DNA of 64,000 nt from [Scytonema hofmanni] UTEX 2349. Lineage in GTDB: Bacteria > Cyanobacteriota > Cyanobacteriia > Cyanobacteriales > Nostocaceae. Shown here in pieces: positions 32,908 to 41,720 of the stretch. The stretch is taken from positions 714,421 to 778,420 of the forward strand of contig NZ_KK073769.1 of assembly GCF_000582685.1 (NCBI RefSeq), in the 5' to 3' direction. The notes beneath the pieces are model-generated. The model saw only the letters and a list, made by a program, of their open reading frames with translations, was not told the DNA's origin and did no database searches. Position 1 is the stretch's first letter. The number at the start of each line of letters is the position of its first letter. The position numbers and the translations under genes were made by a program.

Positions 32908-33987
32908 ATGGTAGCTAGAAAACCAAATGAGAAAAATACCAAAGTCGAAATTCTTCAAGCATATGAAGAATTAACAAAAGAGAAAGCAGCACTACAATCG
33001 CAAATTGACCAAGTACAGAGAGGCAGTCAATCTGCCACACTAGAAAAACCTAAATTGGAAGCAAAAACAGCTATGAACCAGTCATCTAACGTTCAGCAAA
33101 AGATGAACTCTACTATTGAAAGCTTGACAAAAATTCAGTTAGGTTTTGGTAGTGCTGCAAGTGAATTATCTGAACAACTGACCAACCAAGCTTTTAAATT
33201 AGCAGAAGTTAGGGAAGCCATAGATAAGGAAGTTGAAGGATTAAAACAGCTACATAATTTAGAAGTTTCCGAAGATATATTAGATACGCTTGTCAAATCT
33301 TATGAAGATAATGCTAAGGCTTATCAAGAGGAGTTTAGCCAGCGTTCTGAAGAGTTATTTCAAGAACTATTAGAGGAAAGAAATACTTGGACTAAAGAAC
33401 AAGAAGAATACAAAGCAACGACAAAAGAACGAAATGAAAACATTCATAAAACTCGTCAAAGAGAAGCGGCAGAATATAAGTATGATTTAGAACTGCAACG
33501 CAAATTACAGACAGATGAACATGAACAACGGCAAAAAGGTTTATATAAAGAGTTGGAAGAGGTACAACAAGAAATAAATAAACAGTGGAGTGAAAAGGAG
33601 AAAGAAATTTCTGAGCGAGAAAAGCAATTTGAAGAAACCAAAGCTAAGGTAGAAGCATTTCCTAAAGAAAAAGAAGCGGCAATTAAGAAAGCGGCAGAAG
33701 AAGGCAAAGGTATTGCTTACTACCAAGCTAAGATAAAATCAGATTTATACGCTAAAGATGTAGAAGGACAAAAACGTTTTTACGAACAAAGACTGCAATC
33801 TTTAGAACAGACAATATCTAATCAAGATTCTCGAATTCAAAATCTAGCAAAACAACTTGACTCTGCTCTCAAACAAGTTCAAGATTTGGCAGTTAAAGCT
33901 ATTGAAGGTTCGGCAAATGTCAATTCATATCAAGCGATAAAAGAAATTGCTCTGGAACAAGCAAAAACTCAAGCGAAAAATAAGTAA
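32908..33987 (+). CDS. Coiled-coil protein B of a tandem pair
   Basis: The 359-residue protein is a diverged paralogue of the preceding one. Long coiled coils span about 12-50, 65-130, 140-250 and 285-325. Shared landmarks are SLTKIQLGFGSAASELSEQL (compare GLADLQLEFGSIVNQLSEKL in A) and the C-terminal SLEQTISNQDSRIQNLAKQL...QVQDLAVKAIEGS. A tail of about 20 residues (YQAIKEIALEQAKTQAKNK) is unique to B. GGAGG lies 8 bp before the ATG. Similar heptad phasing and shared motifs suggest the two may co-assemble, which is inference. Confidence 0.82.
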   Translation: MVARKPNEKNTKVEILQAYEELTKEKAALQSQIDQVQRGSQSATLEKPKLEAKTAMNQSSNVQQKMNSTIESLTKIQLGFGSAASELSEQLTNQAFKLAEVREAIDKEVEGLKQLHNLEVSEDILDTLVKSYEDNAKAYQEEFSQRSEELFQELLEERNTWTKEQEEYKATTKERNENIHKTRQREAAEYKYDLELQRKLQTDEHEQRQKGLYKELEEVQQEINKQWSEKEKEISEREKQFEETKAKVEAFPKEKEAAIKKAAEEGKGIAYYQAKIKSDLYAKDVEGQKRFYEQRLQSLEQTISNQDSRIQNLAKQLDSALKQVQDLAVKAIEGSANVNSYQAIKEIALEQAKTQAKNK

Positions 33988-33990
33988 TTT

Positions 33991-34023
33991 TATAAACTAG
34001 TAAAAATCAATTACTAGTTTATA
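33991..34023 (+). terminator. Stem-loop right after coiled-coil gene B
   Basis: TATAAACTAGTAA and TTACTAGTTTATA form a perfect 13-bp stem with a 7-base loop starting 3 bp after the stop codon. The following ACTTTAATAAT is only mildly T-rich, so termination efficiency is uncertain. Confidence 0.6.
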
Positions 34024-34276
34024 ACTTTAATAATCTCCTAGTGAGGACTTCAGTACTCAAATGAAAGGACTGAAGTCCTTACTACCTGTTTAAAAAAGAA
34101 AATAGAGACGCAATTATTTTTACGTCTCTACCCAGAGGAAACCCATTATATTTAAAATTTAAAAAATAAAAGATTACAACATAGGCACTTTTAGATGAGT
34201 CATAACCAGATATCTGATTGTTAACTCTCTACAACTTGAGATACAAGTCCGTAAGTTACTGTTCCGGAAAATATAG
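34024..34276. other. Spacer with two dispersed palindromes
   Basis: TAGTGAGGACTTCAGT (34039-34054) and ACTGAAGTCCTTACTA (34069-34084) pair with one mismatch. TAGAGACG...CGTCTCTA lies at 34103-34130. No gene is seen. Confidence 0.55.
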
Positions 34277-34301
34277 AAAAAAAAATCGGCTTGGAGCCGA
34301 T
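34277..34301 (-). terminator. Rho-independent terminator of hisA
   Basis: On the minus strand, ATCGGCT, CCA and AGCCGAT form a perfect 7-bp stem followed directly by eight T residues (plus-strand A run 34277-34284). It lies 41 bp beyond the hisA stop. Confidence 0.88.
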
Positions 34302-34342
34302 AAAAAAATTAAATTGTCTATATTGCTTGCAAACAGCGGATT

Positions 34343-35116
34343 TCACGCAAAGGCAGAAAAATCGAGATTGGGGGGAATATCTTGAATACGTCCAGGTCCG
34401 ATCGCTTGTAATGCTTCTTTTAAAGAAATATCACCAGTATACAACGCCTTGCCGACAATCACACCAGTTACACCTTGAGGTTCCAACGCAAGCAAACTTA
34501 ACAAATCTGTGACAGAACTAACGCCACCAGAAGCGATAATCGGTAGAGAAATAGCCGCAGCAAGTTCTCGCAAAGCGTCTAAATTGGGTCCCGACAATGT
34601 ACCGTCACGGTGGATATCTGTGTAGATAATCGCTCCTGCTCCTAATTTTTGCATTTGTACGGCTAGTTGGGTAGCTAAAACTTCTGAGGTTTCTAACCAA
34701 CCACGAGTTGCGACTAGTCCGTTACGTGCATCAATACCGATAATAATTTGTTCGGGAAATTCTTGGCAGAGTTGTTGGACTAACTCAGGTTGTTCTACAG
34801 CGATGGTTCCCAAAATTGCCCGGTGTACACCTATATTGAATAATTGTTGCACACTTTGGCGATCGCGCAAACCTCCACCAACTTGAATTGGTACTGATAC
34901 TCTGGAAGCGATCGCTTCAATTGCCTCTAAATTAACTATTTTACCTGCTTTTGCGCCATCCAAATCAACAACGTGCAGTCTGGTTGCACCCTCATCTACC
35001 CACTGTTTGGCAACATCAGCCGGATTTTCATTAAAAATTTGCGACTGCGAATAGTCTCCTTGATAAAGTCGCACACAATGACCTTCTAGTAAATCAATCG
35101 CGGGAATTACATCCAT
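34343..35116 (-). CDS. hisA: ProFAR isomerase (histidine biosynthesis)
   Basis: HisA opens the ribose ring of ProFAR to give PRFAR, the fourth step of histidine synthesis. The 257-residue TIM barrel starts MDVIPAIDLLEGHCVRLYQGDY with the catalytic aspartate in AIDLLEG. The half-barrel repeats carry phosphate-binding glycines (QVGGGLRD and IASGGVSS), and the second catalytic aspartate is in IIYTDIHRDGTLSGPN. The gene is monocistronic, followed by a strong terminator and preceded by short tandem repeats. Confidence 0.95.
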   Translation of the reverse strand: MDVIPAIDLLEGHCVRLYQGDYSQSQIFNENPADVAKQWVDEGATRLHVVDLDGAKAGKIVNLEAIEAIASRVSVPIQVGGGLRDRQSVQQLFNIGVHRAILGTIAVEQPELVQQLCQEFPEQIIIGIDARNGLVATRGWLETSEVLATQLAVQMQKLGAGAIIYTDIHRDGTLSGPNLDALRELAAAISLPIIASGGVSSVTDLLSLLALEPQGVTGVIVGKALYTGDISLKEALQAIGPGRIQDIPPNLDFSAFA

Positions 35117-35237
35117 AATTGTTGGTTGTTGGTTGTTGGTTGATAGTTGTTGGTTGTTGGTTGATGGTTGATAGTTGATGGTTGTTGGGGAAGAAATTCC
35201 TCCTTGTCCCCCTTGTCTCCCTTGTCCCCTTTCCCCT
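35117..35237. repeat. TTGGTTGTTGGTTGATAG tandem repeats and GGGACAAGG tract
   Basis: Upstream of hisA, variants of TTGGTTG(A/T)TGG run from 35119 to 35190, followed by CCTTGTCCCCCTTGTCTCCC repeats to about 35240. No gene. Confidence 0.7.
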
Positions 35238-35546
35238 TTAACCTTTTCCCCTCTTCAAATCCCTATTCCCTTTCATGACAGCTTGCCGAAAACCTAACAC
35301 AATTAATATATTAGAAAGTGTTAAAAAAGCTTCTGCACTTCCGTGTAGCCAATCAACATTTGCTAAAGATTTACCATAATGCACTTGGGCATAAATCGCT
35401 ACCGGAATGGTGACTCCAACAAAGACCAAAGTGCCGTAAAATCCATAAAGTGCCAAACGTGGCATTTGCTCAGAACGTCTAATAAACCACAAAAATCCCA
35501 AGTAGGGAAACAGTGATAGCGCAAATAAAGTTTCTTTTGAAATCAT
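35238..35546 (-). CDS. DUF3593 family small membrane protein
   Basis: The 102-residue protein has three membrane helices (about 5-20, 32-52 and 73-90) and reads SKETLFALSLFPYLGFLWFI...VFVGVTIPVAIYAQVHYGKSLANVDWLHGSAEAFLTLSNILIVLGFR, as in DUF3593, a family of oxygenic phototrophs. No function is established. It follows the DUF2499 gene on the same strand, an association seen repeatedly in cyanobacteria (from memory), so the two products may act together in the thylakoid or plasma membrane. Palindromic repeats separate them. Confidence 0.85.
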   Translation of the reverse strand: MISKETLFALSLFPYLGFLWFIRRSEQMPRLALYGFYGTLVFVGVTIPVAIYAQVHYGKSLANVDWLHGSAEAFLTLSNILIVLGFRQAVMKGNRDLKRGKG

Positions 35547-35558
35547 CGGTTTTGAGGG

Positions 35559-35635
35559 GTAGAGACGTTCCGGTGGAACGTCTTTTGGATGGAACGTCTA
35601 GATTTAGGTAGAGACGTTCCGGTGGAACGTCTTTA
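35559..35635. repeat. Two GTAGAGACGTTCCGG palindromes between DUF3593 and DUF2499 genes
   Basis: GTAGAGACGTTCCGGTGGAA plus CGTCTTT occurs at 35559-35585 and again at 35608-35635, with a partial third unit GGAACGTCTAG between. They fill most of the 112-bp spacer. Confidence 0.75.
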
Positions 35636-35658
35636 CGGAAGTTCGCAATGTTAATAAA

Positions 35659-36003
35659 TCATAATTTTGATGTCATAGTTTCTTGAGAATCTGTTTTTAC
35701 AAGCTTTTCCGATTTAGTGGAACGCCAAATTAATACAGCAGCTGCCCAAAGTGTAAAATTACCAATTAAGGTCATGGCAGCTTGCAGCGTTACCAACCAT
35801 TCTAAAGATTCGGCATTATCAAAATAATGCCAGGTGCAAGCGCACATCGCGCTAATCAAAGCTGGTAACATGGCAAAAGACAATGTTCCCCAAGTACGGT
35901 TGCCAGTAACTTCACCGTAAGTCCAGATTAACCAAATGGCGGCAATCCACTCAATAACGCTAGAAACATGAATAATCCAGGTGGGAATCGAAAGGACGTG
36001 CAT
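35659..36003 (-). CDS. DUF2499 family small membrane protein
   Basis: The 114-residue protein has three membrane segments and reads MHVLSIPTWIIHVSSVIEWI...WGTLSFAMLPALISAMCACTWHYFDN...LEWLVTLQAAMTLIGNFTLW, matching DUF2499 of cyanobacteria and plastid-bearing plants. The function is unknown; restriction to phototrophs suggests a photosynthetic membrane role. It is divergent from csaB with only 27 bp between start codons, so their promoters must overlap each other or the genes. Confidence 0.85.
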   Translation of the reverse strand: MHVLSIPTWIIHVSSVIEWIAAIWLIWTYGEVTGNRTWGTLSFAMLPALISAMCACTWHYFDNAESLEWLVTLQAAMTLIGNFTLWAAAVLIWRSTKSEKLVKTDSQETMTSKL

Positions 36004-36030
36004 AATTAATTCAAAATTAAAAAATCCAAA

Positions 36031-37077
36031 ATGTCTAAGATGCGGGTGTTGTTATCTGGGTATTACGGTAAGGGAAACGGTGGTGATGAAGCTTTGTTAG
36101 CGACGCTTCTACAAATGCTACCAGAACATGTCACGCCTGTGGTTCTCTCTGGGAATCCACAAGAGACACGCGATCGCTATTTGGTTGAGTCAAGCGATCG
36201 CATGTCACCGTTATCTCTAATTGAAGCTTTGCGCTCCAGCGATGCTTTTATCTGGGGTGGTGGTAGTTTAATTCAAGATGTCACCAGTAGTATTAGCCCA
36301 TTTTACTACGGCACTTTGATGGCATTGGCACAGAAAATGAAGTTGAAAACTGTTGCTTGGGCACAAGGAATTGGTCCGTTAAACCGTTCTTTGACTCGTT
36401 CTTTGGCGCGGAAAACCTATTCTAATTGTACCAAAGTTAGTGTACGCGATCGCGCTTCTGCTGCTTTATTATCTGATTGGCAAATACCTTTTATTCTCGC
36501 TCCCGATCCGGTTTGGGCTTTGGAAAGTAAGCCTGTACCTGGACTGTGGGATTTACCTGCGCCAAGAGTTGCTGTAACATTGCGATCGCATCCCCAACTC
36601 ACACAAACGCGCCTTGCTAATTTAACTCGCGCTTTGGTTGATTTCCAAAAAGCTACGCAAACGTTTATTTTACTGCTGCCTTTTCAAAAAAGTGAAGATT
36701 TAAGCATTGCCGAAGCTATCCAACCACATTTAGCAGATGTCAGCAAGATTATGTGTTTGGAAGATCCGCAACTTTTAAAAGGTGTGTATCGTGGTGTAGA
36801 AATGGTAATTGGGATGCGTTTGCACAGTTTGATTATGGCAGCTAGTGAAGGTTGTCGCTGTTTTGCTCTCTCGTACGATCCCAAAGTTAATCGTTTGATG
36901 GAAGATTTAGATATGCCTGGATGGGATTTATCTAGTTTACCAGATGACGCCAACTTGATTGGCACAACTTGGATCGAACATTACGCCAATGGAGATCCGT
37001 TGTCACCAGATAAAATTCAGTTTTTAGTAAATAGAGCGCTTATACATCGTGAAGTGTTGAGTCAAGCACTTGCTTAA
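36031..37077 (+). CDS. csaB: Polysaccharide pyruvyl transferase CsaB
   Basis: CsaB adds pyruvate ketal groups from phosphoenolpyruvate to cell-wall polysaccharide, which in other bacteria anchors S-layer proteins. The 348-residue protein has the family features RVLLSGYYGKGNGGDEALL (about 5-23), IWGGGSLIQDVTSS, VAWAQGIGPLNRS, SVRDRASAALL and GMRLHSLIMAAS. Two candidate starts exist (36031 and ATG at 36040). The gene stands alone. In cyanobacteria it is widespread; its link to S-layer attachment here is inference. Confidence 0.92.
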   Translation: MSKMRVLLSGYYGKGNGGDEALLATLLQMLPEHVTPVVLSGNPQETRDRYLVESSDRMSPLSLIEALRSSDAFIWGGGSLIQDVTSSISPFYYGTLMALAQKMKLKTVAWAQGIGPLNRSLTRSLARKTYSNCTKVSVRDRASAALLSDWQIPFILAPDPVWALESKPVPGLWDLPAPRVAVTLRSHPQLTQTRLANLTRALVDFQKATQTFILLLPFQKSEDLSIAEAIQPHLADVSKIMCLEDPQLLKGVYRGVEMVIGMRLHSLIMAASEGCRCFALSYDPKVNRLMEDLDMPGWDLSSLPDDANLIGTTWIEHYANGDPLSPDKIQFLVNRALIHREVLSQALA

Positions 37078-37186
37078 GCGACAATCAAGTATTATCAAAA
37101 ATTAAGTTTTATGAGCTTGAATTTCAACGCAAAGGAACGCTGAGGTAAGCGCAAAGTAACGCAGAGTCTTTATTCAAAATCATGTA

Positions 37187-37747
37187 CTAAGTAAATAAAC
37201 TCGCAACAGGGCAATTGAATCCAGGTAGAAGCGGTGAACTTACATTGTCACTGCTAAACAGGGTTGCGACTAACACTAATGTTGCTTGCTCTCGTCGATA
37301 AATCTGGATTTGCTGTAACAAGCGATCGACTATCCAATATTCTCGCACACCTTGGCTAGCGTAGAGCTTTAATTTAACTTGGCGATCGCGTCGTTCATTT
37401 TCCTCACCAGGAGAAAGCACTTCAACTACCAATTCTGGTGCAGCAGTTAAATGTCCTGCATCATCTAACACAGATGCTAACCGTTCTTTACTGATCCAAA
37501 CTACATCAGGGATGACATTATCAGTATCGGTAAAAATAATTCCAGCGCTTGTTACAGCTTCTCCCAAGTTAGTTTGACGTGACCAAAGATTCAACTCCAT
37601 ACAAACACGATCAGCAACCTGTTGATGATCCCAGTGTCGTAATGGTGTCACAAATAGTTCTCCGTCTACAATCTCGTAGCGATCGCCGTTATCTGGCAAA
37701 AACTCTAAATCAGCAGTTGTCCAACGTACTTGGTTAGTTTGGCTCAT
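37187..37747 (-). CDS. Uma2 family putative restriction endonuclease
   Basis: The 186-residue protein is a typical Uma2: WTTADLEFLPDNGDRYEIVDGELFV, the PDVVWISKERL strand, the core PELVVEVLSPGEENERRDRQVKLKLY with the D/E-x-K-type residues, and GVREYWIVDRLLQQI. The biological role of the family is unknown despite the nuclease fold. Bacterial cytoplasm, no partner gene. The upstream spacer to the AAA ATPase gene is 95 bp and shared by divergent starts. Confidence 0.88.
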   Translation of the reverse strand: MSQTNQVRWTTADLEFLPDNGDRYEIVDGELFVTPLRHWDHQQVADRVCMELNLWSRQTNLGEAVTSAGIIFTDTDNVIPDVVWISKERLASVLDDAGHLTAAPELVVEVLSPGEENERRDRQVKLKLYASQGVREYWIVDRLLQQIQIYRREQATLVLVATLFSSDNVSSPLLPGFNCPVASLFT

Positions 37748-37842
37748 ACAAGCATTCTTTGAATCATATCTTTTAATGTACCAGTCTCAATCAAGGTACG
37801 GCAAAATAAATAGGTAAGCTGCGAAGAGGGAAGTATCACAGC

Positions 37843-38637
37843 ATGATTCATTTACGAGCGATTGCCAAAAAAACAAACGTTAAAAAACCTGATTCTTTTC
37901 CCTTCAATCTCCCTTTAGTCAAAGCTTTTGAAGAAATTAACTTTCAAAAGCCTGTCACTTTTTTCGTTGGGGAAAATGGTTCGGGGAAATCAACAATGTT
38001 AGAAGCGATCGCTACAGGAATTAATTCAATTAGTGTCGGGGGAGAAGATATTCAGCGAGACACAACATTAGATCCTGCTCGACGATTATCTACACAATTT
38101 AGGTTTATCTGGCAAAAAAAGACAGCGCGAGGCTTTTTCTTGAGAGCAGAAGATTTCTTCAACTTTGCCAAGAGAATTAAAACGATGAGTCAAGAACTCG
38201 AAGAAGAAGCATTAGAATATGAGCAAAAGTTTACTGGATATGGTCTTCAAATAGCCAAAGCTTCTACGCTAGGTCAGAAAGCTGGTTTAACTCAAAAATA
38301 TGGTGACAACCTTGATGCTAACTCTCACGGGGAAAGCTTTCTTAAACTTTTTCAAGCACGCTTCGTTCCAGGTGGATTATATCTACTTGATGAGCCAGAA
38401 GCACCACTTTCTCCACTACGACAATTAGCATTTTTGTCTTTACTAAAAGAAATGGTAAATCAGGATAGTCAATTTATAATTGTGACACATTCTCCGATTC
38501 TTATGGCTTTTCCGGAAGCATCAATTCTCAGTTTTGATTCTTCCCCACCAAAAGAAGTTGCTTATGATGAATTAGAACACGTTTCTTTAACGAAAGCTTT
38601 TTTAAATAATCCGCAATCTTACCTTAGGCATTTGTAG
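37843..38637 (+). CDS. AAA-type ATPase, ABC-like fold
   Basis: The 264-residue protein has Walker A GENGSGKST (43-51), a signature-like HGESFLKLF (about 165-173) and Walker B GLYLLDEPEAPLSP (about 181-194), with the H-loop in IVTHSPILM. It is the compact SMC/RecF-like form with a short coiled insertion, related to stand-alone ATPases in defence and repair (OLD-type without the nuclease). It has no partner gene here, so no process can be assigned. The ATG is preceded by GAGGGAAG. Confidence 0.85.
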   Translation: MIHLRAIAKKTNVKKPDSFPFNLPLVKAFEEINFQKPVTFFVGENGSGKSTMLEAIATGINSISVGGEDIQRDTTLDPARRLSTQFRFIWQKKTARGFFLRAEDFFNFAKRIKTMSQELEEEALEYEQKFTGYGLQIAKASTLGQKAGLTQKYGDNLDANSHGESFLKLFQARFVPGGLYLLDEPEAPLSPLRQLAFLSLLKEMVNQDSQFIIVTHSPILMAFPEASILSFDSSPPKEVAYDELEHVSLTKAFLNNPQSYLRHL

Positions 38638-38646
38638 TAAGCGCAA

Positions 38647-38752
38647 AGAGCGCTTCTCGTTTGAATCAAGTACAGATTTATCTGCGTTCATCTGCGTTCA
38701 TCTGCGGTTCCTTAATTCTTTGATGTATTGCACCCAACTAATAACCGCTATA
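38647..38752. mobile_element. MITE-C copy 2 (about 106 bp)
   Basis: AGAGCGCTTCTCGTTTGAA at the left and CACCCAACTAATAACCGCT at the right enclose the interior ATTTATCTGCGTTCATCTGC. Apart from the right end it matches the copy at 1180-1292 almost throughout. It starts 10 bp after the AAA ATPase gene. Confidence 0.65.
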
Positions 38753-38824
38753 ATTATTTACCAGCGAAACTCAAGTAGGAGATGAGAAAAGCTTGTATCC
38801 TAGTCATACGCACTCCTCACAATC

Positions 38825-41140
38825 ATGACAACAACAATTGATTTCCTCAGCCACCTTAACCCATCTCAACGTCAAGCCGTAGAACACTTTTGCGGTCCGC
38901 TACTAGTTGTTGCTGGCGCCGGTTCGGGTAAAACACGAGCGCTAACTTATCGCATTGCGAACCTGATTCTCAAACACCGTGTCGATCCAGGGAATATCTT
39001 AGCAGTTACTTTTACTAATAAAGCTGCACGGGAAATGAAAGACCGGATTCAGAAGCTTTTTGCTGAACAATTAGCGATGTCAGAACACGGTGAACGTTTT
39101 GATTTGTTAACAGAATATCAACAAAGTCAACTTAAGTCAAAAGTTTATCGCATTTATATCAAAGATTTGTGGTGTGGAACTTTCCACAGTTTATTGTCTC
39201 GCATTCTCCGCTTTGATATTGAGAAATATCAAGATGATAAAGGACGACGTTGGAATCGCAATTTTTCCATTTTCGATGACTCTGATTCTCAAAGCATTGT
39301 CAAAGAAATCGTCACCAAGCAGTTAAATTTAGATGATAAGAAATTTGAACCGCGTTCGGTACGTTACGCAATTAGTAACGCGAAAAATCAAGGTTTCTCA
39401 CCCCAAGAATTTGAACGAGAGAACCCTAAATATTGGGGTAGAGTAATAACTGAAGTTTATAGTTGCTATCAAGATAAATTAGCCCAAAACAACGCCCTTG
39501 ATTTTGATGATTTGATTTTAATCCCTGTCAAACTGTTTCAACAAAACGAACAAGTCTTAAATTATTGGCATCGTAAATTCTGCCATATTCTTGTAGACGA
39601 ATATCAAGATACGAACCGCACTCAATACGATTTAATCCGCTTGTTGGTAACGAACGGGGAAAGTAGTAAAAATAACTGGAATTGGAGCGATCGCTCTGTT
39701 TTGGTAGTTGGTGATGCAGATCAATCAATCTATTCATTTAGAATGGCTGACTTCACCATCTTATTAGAGTTTCAAGAAGACTTTGGTGATGGTTTGCCAG
39801 ATGAAGATACCCGCACAATGGTAAAATTAGAAGAGAATTATCGTTCGTGCGAAAATATTCTGGAAGCTGCGAACCAATTAATAGAAAATAACACCGAACG
39901 AATTGATAAAATTCTTAAACCGACACGGGGAGCCGGTGAACAAATTTATTGTCACAAAGCAGATGATGAAATTGCTGAAGCTGAATTTGTAATTAATCAA
40001 ATTCGCACTTTAGAAAGGCAAAATCCCGAAGTTAATTGGGGTAACTTTGCCATACTTTATCGCACAAACGCTCAATCTCGTCCTTTTGAAGAATCTTTAG
40101 TGAGAGCAGGAATACCTTATATAATTGTCGGAGGATTGAAATTTTACGATCGCAAAGAAATTAAAGATGTATTAAGTTATTTAAAGGCGATCGCTAATCC
40201 GGCTGATAATCTGAGTTTGTTACGAGTTATTAACACTCCTAGACGCGGTATTGGTAAAGCCACCATAGATGCTTTGACTAACGCTGCTCAACAATTAGGC
40301 ACAACTTTATGGGAAATACTCATCGATGAGACATCAGTTAATACATTAGCTGGACGTTCTGCGAAAGCTGTAAATAACTTTGCTCAAATGATTCGGAAAT
40401 CCCAAGAACAAATAAGTACAGTTCCCGTGTCCGAGGTTTTAGAACAATTGCTAGAAGCTTCAGGTTACGTCCAAGATTTGCAAAATCAAGGTACAGAAGA
40501 AGCTGACAACCGAATTCAAAACGTCAAAGAACTTTATAACGCGGTACTGCAATTTGAAGAAGAAAACGAAGATGTTTCATTAGGTGCTTTTTTGGAAAGT
40601 ACCGCTCTCAGTTCCGATTTGGATAACTTAAAGGAAGGACAATCAGCGGTTTCTTTAATGACTTTACACTCTTCTAAAGGATTAGAGTTTCCTGTTGTGT
40701 TTTTGGTAGGATTAGAACAAGGATTATTCCCTAACTATCGTTCTTTAGATAATCCCACAGCTTTAGAAGAAGAACGTCGCTTATGTTATGTGGGTATTAC
40801 TCGCGCACAAGAGCGGTTATATTTATCACATGCTCGCGAACGTCGTTTATATGGAAGTAGAGAACCAGCATTGCGATCGCAGTTTCTCGACGAGTTACCA
40901 GAAGAATTACTCACTAGCGATCGTCAGATGAAGCAAGCTTTCACCAAAAGTCCTTCTGGAAAGCAACAAAATATACAAAATTGGCAAGTAGGCGATCGCG
41001 TCTTGCATAAAAGTTTTGGTATTGGTGAAATCACTCATGTTTTTGGTTCAGGGAATAAAGTCTCTGTAGCAATTAAATTCACCACTCTCGGACAAAAAAT
41101 AATTGACCCCAGAGTAGCGCAATTACAACGAGTCGAATAG
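38825..41140 (+). CDS. pcrA: UvrD/PcrA-type ATP-dependent DNA helicase
   Basis: This 771-residue superfamily 1 helicase unwinds DNA 3'-5' in repair and replication restart. Motif Q/LNPSQRQAVEHF, Walker A VAGAGSGKTRAL (30-40), motif Ia AVTFTNKAAREMKDRI, Walker B ILVDEYQDTNRTQY, motif III VGDADQSIYSFRMAD, motif IV ENYRSCENILEAANQLI, motif V TLHSSKGLEFPVVFLVG and motif VI RRLCYVGITRAQERLYL are all present. The C-terminal Tudor-like end (GDRVLHKSFGIGEITHVFG) is that of PcrA. It is monocistronic. Confidence 0.96.
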   Translation: MTTTIDFLSHLNPSQRQAVEHFCGPLLVVAGAGSGKTRALTYRIANLILKHRVDPGNILAVTFTNKAAREMKDRIQKLFAEQLAMSEHGERFDLLTEYQQSQLKSKVYRIYIKDLWCGTFHSLLSRILRFDIEKYQDDKGRRWNRNFSIFDDSDSQSIVKEIVTKQLNLDDKKFEPRSVRYAISNAKNQGFSPQEFERENPKYWGRVITEVYSCYQDKLAQNNALDFDDLILIPVKLFQQNEQVLNYWHRKFCHILVDEYQDTNRTQYDLIRLLVTNGESSKNNWNWSDRSVLVVGDADQSIYSFRMADFTILLEFQEDFGDGLPDEDTRTMVKLEENYRSCENILEAANQLIENNTERIDKILKPTRGAGEQIYCHKADDEIAEAEFVINQIRTLERQNPEVNWGNFAILYRTNAQSRPFEESLVRAGIPYIIVGGLKFYDRKEIKDVLSYLKAIANPADNLSLLRVINTPRRGIGKATIDALTNAAQQLGTTLWEILIDETSVNTLAGRSAKAVNNFAQMIRKSQEQISTVPVSEVLEQLLEASGYVQDLQNQGTEEADNRIQNVKELYNAVLQFEEENEDVSLGAFLESTALSSDLDNLKEGQSAVSLMTLHSSKGLEFPVVFLVGLEQGLFPNYRSLDNPTALEEERRLCYVGITRAQERLYLSHARERRLYGSREPALRSQFLDELPEELLTSDRQMKQAFTKSPSGKQQNIQNWQVGDRVLHKSFGIGEITHVFGSGNKVSVAIKFTTLGQKIIDPRVAQLQRVE

Positions 41141-41153
41141 ACATAGAAGTAGA

Positions 41154-41264
41154 AATTACAGCAGATTCCGCTTTCATTGAATACAAGAGACGTAGCAATG
41201 CTACGTCTCTACAAGGAGAGGGGTTTTATATATGTACTTCATTTACCTCAAATCTGCTGTAATT
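41154..41264. mobile_element. MITE-B copy downstream of pcrA
   Basis: AATTACAGCAGATT (41154-41167) and AAATCTGCTGTAATT (41250-41264) are inverted ends. The core is AGAGACGTAGCA...TGCTACGTCTCT (about 41187-41210). It begins 14 bp after the pcrA stop, and its last AATT is shared with the next element. Confidence 0.72.
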
Positions 41265-41480
41265 AGGGCTTGCTGAATATAGCTATAACCCCTTCCAAAT
41301 AAGAGTTTCAATCCTTTTTATTCCAAGCAGGTGCAAACCTATGGCATTATCCGTCTCAAAATCCCTGCATTTTGGTGGAAAATTGTAGGGTGAATTTGAA
41401 AACCAACCTCCGAAACTACCATTTTGTATACTGTGTGGCATCTAGGTTCGCTTTTTAGAGTTTTTCAGCAAACCCTAATT
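41261..41480. mobile_element. 220-bp non-autonomous element with 17-bp terminal inverted repeats
   Basis: AATTAGGGCTTGCTGAA (41261-41277) and TTCAGCAAACCCTAATT (41464-41480) pair at 16 of 17 positions. The right arm follows GAGTTTTTCAGCAAACCC, which I recall as resembling cyanobacterial insertion-sequence ends. The interior shows no transposase frame. It is probably a deletion derivative of an IS. Confidence 0.68.
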
Positions 41481-41500
41481 ATACGTTGCCCAAAACCCTT

Positions 41501-41528
41501 GTAGAGACGCGAAATTTCGCGTCTCTAC
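41501..41528. repeat. Palindromic cassette GTAGAGACGCGAAA...TTTCGCGTCTCTAC
   Basis: This is a perfect 28-bp palindrome, identical to the core of MITE-A copy 1 at 5103-5130 and to one in cobN at 50445-50472 apart from one base. It is preceded by CCAAAACCCTT as in MITE-B copies, so it may be a fragment of one. Confidence 0.75.
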
Positions 41529-41607
41529 GTCTTTTCTGGAGATGTCGAATAGAAAACTTTGATTTGTCGGGGCAAATTTATGAAAAAGTTGCCCCTATTT
41601 TTTAACT

Positions 41608-41711
41608 CAATACGGTTGGTGTTAAGCCTAAAATCCGAGTGTAGAGACTTCGTATTTCGCGTCTCTACAGGTCAAAAATTAGTACCAAAAATCCTTAACT
41701 GAACTGTATTG
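41608..41711. mobile_element. MITE-A copy 4 (104 bp) at the 3' end of higA
   Basis: The ends CAATACGGTTGGTGTTAAG and CTTAACTGAACTGTATTG are inverted with a few mismatches. The exact 10-mer TTTTTTAACT flanks both sides (41598-41607 and 41712-41721); the right copy shares one base with the higA stop codon. The interior reads GTGTAGAGACTTCGTATTTC then GCGTCTCTAC (41641-41668). Confidence 0.87.
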
Positions 41712-41720
41712 TTTTTTAAC

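Noticed and set aside
38810..38824. ACTCCTCACAATC just before pcrA, resembling the core of cyanobacterial small RNA Yfr1 (ACUCCUCACAC)
   Set aside because: The core is not exact and the flanking stem-loops of Yfr1 are absent; it is just upstream of a start codon.
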